A DNA stretch of 64,000 nt, taken from an uncultured Prevotella sp. Its GTDB lineage: Bacteria > Bacteroidota > Bacteroidia > Bacteroidales > Bacteroidaceae. The notes beneath the pieces are model-generated. The model did no database searches, was not told the DNA's origin, and saw nothing but the letters and a program-made list of their open reading frames with translations. Location: the NCBI GenBank assembly GCA_946624005.1, contig CAMORS010000001.1, positions 22,035-86,034 of the forward strand, in the 5' to 3' direction. Position 1 is the stretch's first letter. Every line of letters begins with the position of its first letter. A program made the position numbers and the translations under genes. This document shows, one piece after another, positions 59,138-64,000 of this stretch.

Positions 59138-60409
59138 ATGCAATATACACTCAGGGCACCAGCCCACCTACATACGAGCATCAACCTGCCGGCATCGAAG
59201 AGCATCAGCAACCGTGCGCTCATCATCAACGCGCTGACAGGAGGGACTTGCTCGCTTCAGAACCTCTCCGACTGCGACGACACCAACGTCCTGGTGGCCG
59301 CCCTGCGCGACATGCCCGATGTCATTGACGTCAAGGCCAGCGGTTCGTCGCTGCGATTCTTGGCAGCTTACCTCTCGATGATGCCGGGGACACACATCCT
59401 GACGGGCAGCGAGCGCATCCGTCACCGTCCGATGAAACCGCTCGTCGACGCGCTGCGCTACCTCGGGGCCGACATCGAATACATCAACCAGGAGGGCTTC
59501 GCTCCGCTGATGATCAACGGTCGTGAGCTCGAAGGCGGTCGCGTGGAGGTTGATGCCAGCGTCAGTTCGCAGATAACATCGGCTCTGCTGCTCATCGGAC
59601 CAGCCTTGAAAAACGGACTGGAGCTGGTGTTGCAGGGCAACATCGTGTCACGATCGTACATCGACCTGACGCTCCACATCATGCACGACTTCGGAATGCA
59701 GGCCGACTGGACCGACTACAACGTCATCGCAACGCCTCACCAGACCTATCGGCCGCACAGCTTCATCGTTGAGAACGACTGGAGCGCATCGTCCTACTGG
59801 TACGAGATGATGGCGCTGAGCGACGATATCGACAACGAGATTCAGCTCACCGGACTGATGGACGGCAGCCGACAGGGCGACTCGGTGGTACGCTACCTGT
59901 TCTCGATGCTGGGCGTGAAAACGACGTTCGAGCACACCGAGCACGGCGAACCGACAACGGTGACGCTGCGTAAGATGCGCACTCGGTTGCCACGACTCGA
60001 CTACGACTTCGTCAACCAGCCCGACCTGGCTCAGACCTTCGTGGTGTGCTGCGCCGGTATGGGCATCCCCTTCCACTTCAAGGGGCTGAGCACGCTGAAG
60101 GTGAAAGAGACCGACCGCATCGAGGCGCTCATCACCGAGATGCGCAAGCTGGGCTTCGTCATCGAGAATATCAACGACTGCGAGATACGTTGGCAGGGCG
60201 AACGCTGCCAGCCCACCATGCGGCCTATCGACACCTACGACGACCATCGCATGGCGCTCTCGTTCGCTCCGCTGTGCTTCAAGTTTCCCGGACTTCGCAT
60301 CAACGACCCCTTCGTCGTCAGCAAATCTTATCCCGTATTCTGGCATCATCTTGGGCAGGCGGGCTTCAACATACAAATCAGTCCCGACCCCGAATCGGGA
60401 GGAGAGTGA
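59138..60409 (+). CDS. aroA: 3-phosphoshikimate 1-carboxyvinyltransferase (EPSP synthase)
   Basis: 423 residues from the ATG at 59138; a TTG at 59126 is less likely. The N-terminus INLPASKSISNRALI is the PEP/shikimate-3-phosphate site. SGSSLRFLAAYLS, DASVSSQITSALLLIGP and KETDRIEALITEMRKLG followed by DDHRMALSFAP complete the set. One of the usual strands (LxGNAGT, glycine loop) reads VKASGSSLRF, as in the Bacteroidota form. It catalyses the sixth shikimate-pathway step. No other aro gene is nearby. Confidence 0.93.
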   Translation: MQYTLRAPAHLHTSINLPASKSISNRALIINALTGGTCSLQNLSDCDDTNVLVAALRDMPDVIDVKASGSSLRFLAAYLSMMPGTHILTGSERIRHRPMKPLVDALRYLGADIEYINQEGFAPLMINGRELEGGRVEVDASVSSQITSALLLIGPALKNGLELVLQGNIVSRSYIDLTLHIMHDFGMQADWTDYNVIATPHQTYRPHSFIVENDWSASSYWYEMMALSDDIDNEIQLTGLMDGSRQGDSVVRYLFSMLGVKTTFEHTEHGEPTTVTLRKMRTRLPRLDYDFVNQPDLAQTFVVCCAGMGIPFHFKGLSTLKVKETDRIEALITEMRKLGFVIENINDCEIRWQGERCQPTMRPIDTYDDHRMALSFAPLCFKFPGLRINDPFVVSKSYPVFWHHLGQAGFNIQISPDPESGGE

Positions 60410-60434
60410 ATGATTGAACATTGAACACTGAAAA

Positions 60435-60824
60435 ATGCTGTATCTCGTCGTCGCGTTAATAGTTCTTGGCATTTTTTCTGCAATATTAGGACTGCTCTCA
60501 CACAATAAAAAGGGTGAAAGCTCCGTTATATTAGCAGACAGTTCGTCGTGCAGCACCTGCAACGGCGAAGACCCGAAGTGCGAGCAACTGTGCATGATGG
60601 AGGCCGCCACGAGGGAGATAGAGTATTTCGACGACGAGGAACTCGACCGATTCAAGGGGCGACAGGGCAACCAGTATACCGACGACGAGGCCGAGGAGTT
60701 TCGCAACGTGATGCTCACAATGCAACAAAACGAGGTGAGCGCATGGAGCCGAAGCCTCACCCTGCGAGGCATCGAGGTGCCCTATCAGGTGAAAGACGAA
60801 CTGCTCATGCTGATGGAGCATTGA
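60435..60824 (+). CDS. Membrane-anchored Cys-rich small protein, unknown function
   Basis: 129 residues. A single N-terminal membrane helix (LYLVVALIVLGIFSAILGLL) is followed by SSCSTCNGEDPKCEQLCMM, four cysteines in a CxxC...C...C arrangement that could bind a metal or form disulfides. An acidic helical part follows (YFDDEELDRFKGR; YTDDEAEEFRNVMLTM). It lies between aroA and the T9SS gene; together with aroA it may be an operon. I do not recognise the family. Confidence 0.75.
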   Translation: MLYLVVALIVLGIFSAILGLLSHNKKGESSVILADSSSCSTCNGEDPKCEQLCMMEAATREIEYFDDEELDRFKGRQGNQYTDDEAEEFRNVMLTMQQNEVSAWSRSLTLRGIEVPYQVKDELLMLMEH

Positions 60825-60885
60825 GCATTGAACATTGAACATTGGGCGCCGGACATTGAACATTGAGCGCTGAACATTGAGAAAG
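60825..60885 (+). repeat. ATTGAACATTG repeat tract before porW
   Basis: Imperfect copies of ATTGAACATTGAGC fill the gap up to three bases before the porW start. The same wording is at 38998-39034 and 60410-60425. Confidence 0.75.
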
Positions 60886-60887
60886 GA

Positions 60888-63800
60888 ATGACATTTTTAG
60901 ATATTCTGCAACAGGCTGCCAGATGGCTGCGGCAACGTCGTAGCGCTGATGTTGTGACCCTCATCGTGGTCGCAACATTACTCGTGGCATGCTCGACCGA
61001 GAAGAATACGGCACAGTCGCGACGGTGGCACTCGTTCCTCGCTAAATATAATACCTATTATAATGGCTCTCTGGCCTATATCGATGCCTCCGTCGAAAAG
61101 GAGAATGGCATCAAGGACAACTTCACAGAGATGATTCCGCTCTATCCCGTGGGCAACAAACAGGCTCGTGAGTTGGGCAAAGGCAACTACGAGCGAGCCA
61201 TCGAGAAGAGCCAAAAGGCCATCAAGCTACACAGCATCAAGCGCCGTCCGGAATTCAAGAAGAACAAACGAACGGAGAAAGACATCGAATGGCTCAACCG
61301 GAAGGAATACAACCCCTTCCTCTGGAAAGCATGGATGCTGATGGGACGCTCGCAGTTTCATAAGGGTTCGTTCGACGAGGCTGCCTCTACCTTCGCCTAC
61401 ATGAGCCGCCTCTATGCCACACAGCCTGCCATCTACGGCAAGGCGAGAGCTTGGTTGGCCAAGAGCTATATCGAGCAAGACTGGATTTACGATGCCGAGG
61501 ATGTCATCAGCAAGATGCGCCGCGACAGCATCGACTGGCGGGCCCGCAAGGAGTGGGACTACACCTTTGCCGACTATTATATCCATACCAAGCGCTACGA
61601 GGAGGCTATCCCCTATCTGAGAAAGGTCATCAAGCACGAAAAGCGCAAGAAGCAGCGTGCCCGCGAATGGTATCTGATGGGACAGATGCAGGCTGCACTC
61701 GACAACAAGGAGATGGCCTACAAGGCCTATAAGCGCGTCATCGCACAGAATCCTCCCTACGAACTGGAGTTCAATGCGCGCATCGCCATGACCGAGGTGA
61801 TGGCCAGTGGACGCGGCAAGCAGATGATCGGTCGGCTGAAGCGAATGGCTGCCTCCGACAAAAACAAGGACTATCTCGACCAGGTCTACTATGCAATGGG
61901 CAACATCTACATGCTCCAGAAGGACACCGTGAAGGCCATCGCTGCCTATGAGAAAGGCAACGAGAAGGCCACTCGCGCGGGCATTGAGAAGGGTGTGTTG
62001 CTGCTCCGGCTGGGCGATATCTACTGGACGATGGAGAAATACAACGATGCGCAGCGATGCTACGGCGAGGCCATCGGTTTGTTAGACAAGGAGCGCGACG
62101 ACTACGAACAGCTGTCCTATCGCTCGAAGGTGCTCGACGACCTGGTGCCCTTTACCGATGCCATCCATCTGCAGGACTCTCTGCAGGAGCTGGCGAAGAT
62201 GGACGAGAAGGACCGCAATGCTGCTATCGACCGCGTCATCGAGGAACTCATCAAGAAAGAGAAGGAGGAGAAGCGCAAGCAACAGGAGGCCGAGGCTGAA
62301 GAGGTGATGCAGAAAAACGGGGCGCAGGGCAACCGCGCACAGCAGAACCTCCCCATGCAGCAACAGAACCAGCAGAAAGACGGGCAGTGGTATTTCTACA
62401 ACATGATGGCCGTCAATCAGGGTAAGCAGGCTTTCCAGAAACAATGGGGCAAGCGCGAGAACGTCGACGACTGGCAGCGCGTCAACAAGACGGTGGTGGC
62501 TTCGGCTGAGAGCACGGACGACTTGGAGAACCTTACCGACGAGCAACGCGACTCCATCATGCAGGCTGAGGCGTTGGCCGACTCGTTGGAGAATGTCGCC
62601 GACAGCGCGCAGAACGATCCGCACAAACGCGAATACTACTTGGCGCAGATTCCCTTCACCGAAGAACAGGTGGAGGCCAGCAATCTCATCATCATGGACG
62701 GACTGTACAACAGCGGCGTCATCTTCAAAGACAAACTCGACAACCTCATCCTCAGCGAGAAGCAGTTCAGCCGACTGACTAACCAATACCCGTCGTACGA
62801 GCAGATGGACAATGCCTACTACCATCTCTTCCTGCTCTATTCGCGAAAGGGAATGTTCGGCAAGGCCGACGAATATCTCGACAGCCTGAAGAGCAGATAC
62901 CCCGAAAGCCAATGGACGCTGTTGCTGAGCGACCCCTACTTCGAGGAGAACGCTCGCATCGGTACACACATGGAGGACTCGCTCTATGCGGCTACCTACA
63001 ACGCGTTCAAGGCAGGACGGTTCCAAGAAGCTGTGGCCAATGCCGAACTGTCGAAGACTCGATTCCCCTTAGGGGCCAACCGCGACAAGTTCGTCTTCAT
63101 CAGCGGACTCAGCCTGCTCAACGACGGCAACAGCCAGGCATGCATCGACCACATGAAGGAGGTGGTGGAGAAATATCCCAAGAGCGAGGTAAGCCCCTTG
63201 GCAGGTATGATCATCAACGGCGTGAAAGAGGGCCGGCCGCTGAGAGGCGGTAAGTTCGACATGGACGATGTGTGGTCACGGCGAAGCGTGGTGCTCAACG
63301 ACAGCGACTCCATCGCCGCACGAGTCTTCAAGGCGGAACGCGATGTCGACTTCTGCTTCATCATCGCCTACGAGCCCGACTCCGTCGACGAGAACAAGCT
63401 GCTCTTCGAGATGGCACGCTACAACTTCACCAACTTCCTCGCGCGCAACTTCGATATGGAGATTAGCGATATCGACGGCATCGCTCAGATGAACATCAGC
63501 GGCTTCCGCAACTACGACGAGGCTCTGCAGTATGCACGACTGCTCTTCAACTATGATCCCGTTGTCAGTCTGCTGCAGAAGGCACGCACCATCATCATCA
63601 GCAAGGAGAACCTCGAATTGTTGGGCAAGCAATACAGCTATCAGGAGTACGACGAGTTCTACGAACAACACTTCATCCCGCTGAAGGTGAAGACGGTGCA
63701 ACTGCTCACCGAGCCTTCTGTCGTGGTCTACGAGAATGTGGTGGAGCCCGAAAAGAAAGAACCTGATGCCAACGAGGAGGGCGACGACCTCTTCAACGGT

Positions 63801-64000
63801 GGGGTCATCGACGACAACACGCTGATGGAACTCGACATCCTGCCCGAGGTTCAATCGCAAGAGCTCAATACCGTTGAGCCGGAACAGACCATTCCCGTTG
63901 AGCCAGAGCAAACCATACCTGTTGAGCCAGAGCAGACCATACCTGTTGAGCCGACGCAACCCGCTATTCCTGTCGAGGACGCAAAGCCTGTTGCAGAAGA
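60888..64000 (+). CDS. porW: PorW/SprE-like T9SS lipoprotein, 3' end outside window
   Basis: The frame is open from the ATG at 60888 to the window edge (1037 codons). The N-terminus has a membrane span ending at LLVACST (Cys35 lipobox). Then SRRWHSFLAKYNTYYNGSLA and repeated TPR helices (FLWKAWMLMGRSQFHKGSFD; AREWYLMGQMQAALDNKEMA; VYYAMGNIYMLQKDTVKAIA) match PorW/SprE, a periplasmic-side component of type IX secretion. Coiled, Gln-rich parts lie in the middle. Near the edge a repeat of VEPEQTIP begins. Its presence supports T9SS export of the tailed proteins in this window. Confidence 0.82.
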   Translation, partial: MTFLDILQQAARWLRQRRSADVVTLIVVATLLVACSTEKNTAQSRRWHSFLAKYNTYYNGSLAYIDASVEKENGIKDNFTEMIPLYPVGNKQARELGKGNYERAIEKSQKAIKLHSIKRRPEFKKNKRTEKDIEWLNRKEYNPFLWKAWMLMGRSQFHKGSFDEAASTFAYMSRLYATQPAIYGKARAWLAKSYIEQDWIYDAEDVISKMRRDSIDWRARKEWDYTFADYYIHTKRYEEAIPYLRKVIKHEKRKKQRAREWYLMGQMQAALDNKEMAYKAYKRVIAQNPPYELEFNARIAMTEVMASGRGKQMIGRLKRMAASDKNKDYLDQVYYAMGNIYMLQKDTVKAIAAYEKGNEKATRAGIEKGVLLLRLGDIYWTMEKYNDAQRCYGEAIGLLDKERDDYEQLSYRSKVLDDLVPFTDAIHLQDSLQELAKMDEKDRNAAIDRVIEELIKKEKEEKRKQQEAEAEEVMQKNGAQGNRAQQNLPMQQQNQQKDGQWYFYNMMAVNQGKQAFQKQWGKRENVDDWQRVNKTVVASAESTDDLENLTDEQRDSIMQAEALADSLENVADSAQNDPHKREYYLAQIPFTEEQVEASNLIIMDGLYNSGVIFKDKLDNLILSEKQFSRLTNQYPSYEQMDNAYYHLFLLYSRKGMFGKADEYLDSLKSRYPESQWTLLLSDPYFEENARIGTHMEDSLYAATYNAFKAGRFQEAVANAELSKTRFPLGANRDKFVFISGLSLLNDGNSQACIDHMKEVVEKYPKSEVSPLAGMIINGVKEGRPLRGGKFDMDDVWSRRSVVLNDSDSIAARVFKAERDVDFCFIIAYEPDSVDENKLLFEMARYNFTNFLARNFDMEISDIDGIAQMNISGFRNYDEALQYARLLFNYDPVVSLLQKARTIIISKENLELLGKQYSYQEYDEFYEQHFIPLKVKTVQLLTEPSVVVYENVVEPEKKEPDANEEGDDLFNGGVIDDNTLMELDILPEVQSQELNTVEPEQTIPVEPEQTIPVEPEQTIPVEPTQPAIPVEDAKPVAE
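63877..63956 (+). repeat. 24-bp tandem repeat in porW encoding VEPEQTIP
   Basis: Three consecutive units encode VEPEQTIP; a fourth begins as VEPTQPAIP. The middle two units differ at one base, so slippage is plausible. They add a Pro/Glu spacer to the C-terminal part of the T9SS lipoprotein. Confidence 0.85.

Overview
The window looks like a chromosomal segment of a GC-rich member of the Prevotellaceae (Bacteroidota). The evidence is mutually supporting: promoters with the Bacteroidota TAnnTTTGC -7 box and a TTTG -33 box about 19-20 bases upstream; many exported proteins ending in a short tail of the kind LYDLQGRR...GVYLFNGRKVVVK, which resembles a type IX secretion (T9SS) sorting domain; a C10 (interpain/streptopain-like) protease; and a PorW/SprE-like T9SS lipoprotein at the right edge. 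Genus and species cannot be settled from the sequence alone.

Layout. 1-9.3 kb is a housekeeping and envelope block: a PLP C-S lyase cut by the window edge, a NUC-family endonuclease lipoprotein, ribosomal protein L31 type B, a TonB-dependent receptor, a PagL-like lipid A deacylase, a DUF308 membrane protein, a histidine phosphatase and dnaX. 9.5-14.8 kb holds a TonB-dependent receptor followed by a DUF5689 lipoprotein and a three-repeat OB-fold-like lipoprotein, a candidate surface uptake system. alaS, an outer-membrane barrel protein and tRNA-Val follow.

19-38 kb is a long co-directional run of exported proteins: a SusE-like/beta-helix protein, a small acidic protein, GH31, a SusE-like protein, a GH18-like/crystallin fusion, a C10 protease, GH97, GH38 and an SGNH hydrolase, followed by an endonuclease/exonuclease/phosphatase protein with its own promoter. 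No SusC/SusD pair is present, and most members carry a T9SS-like tail. I infer a glycoprotein-degrading island exported through T9SS.

39-46 kb holds a uracil-DNA-glycosylase-like gene, uridine kinase, a thioredoxin-fold protein, three uncharacterised exported proteins and tRNA-Leu. On the minus strand at 47-53 kb lies an apparent operon: parC, a DUF3316 protein, an S41 protease lipoprotein and an orphan ABC ATPase. The rest carries glyS, an FKBP isomerase, a GH20 hexosaminidase, aroA preceded by an unlisted 42-residue membrane protein, and porW, which runs off the edge.

The most unusual content is repetitive DNA. Three tandem arrays built on different small palindromes share an exact 22-bp period (9272-9381, 27071-27158, 58721-58824), and a degenerate array has a 44-bp period (18617-18748). 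A second group consists of short low-complexity or palindromic elements that occur between genes and also, in frame, inside genes (C10 protease, GH38 mannosidase, the 40823-41908 lipoprotein, PagL-like protein, ABC ATPase). These resemble in behaviour the Rickettsia palindromic elements. All functional statements come from reading the sequence; no database search was run.
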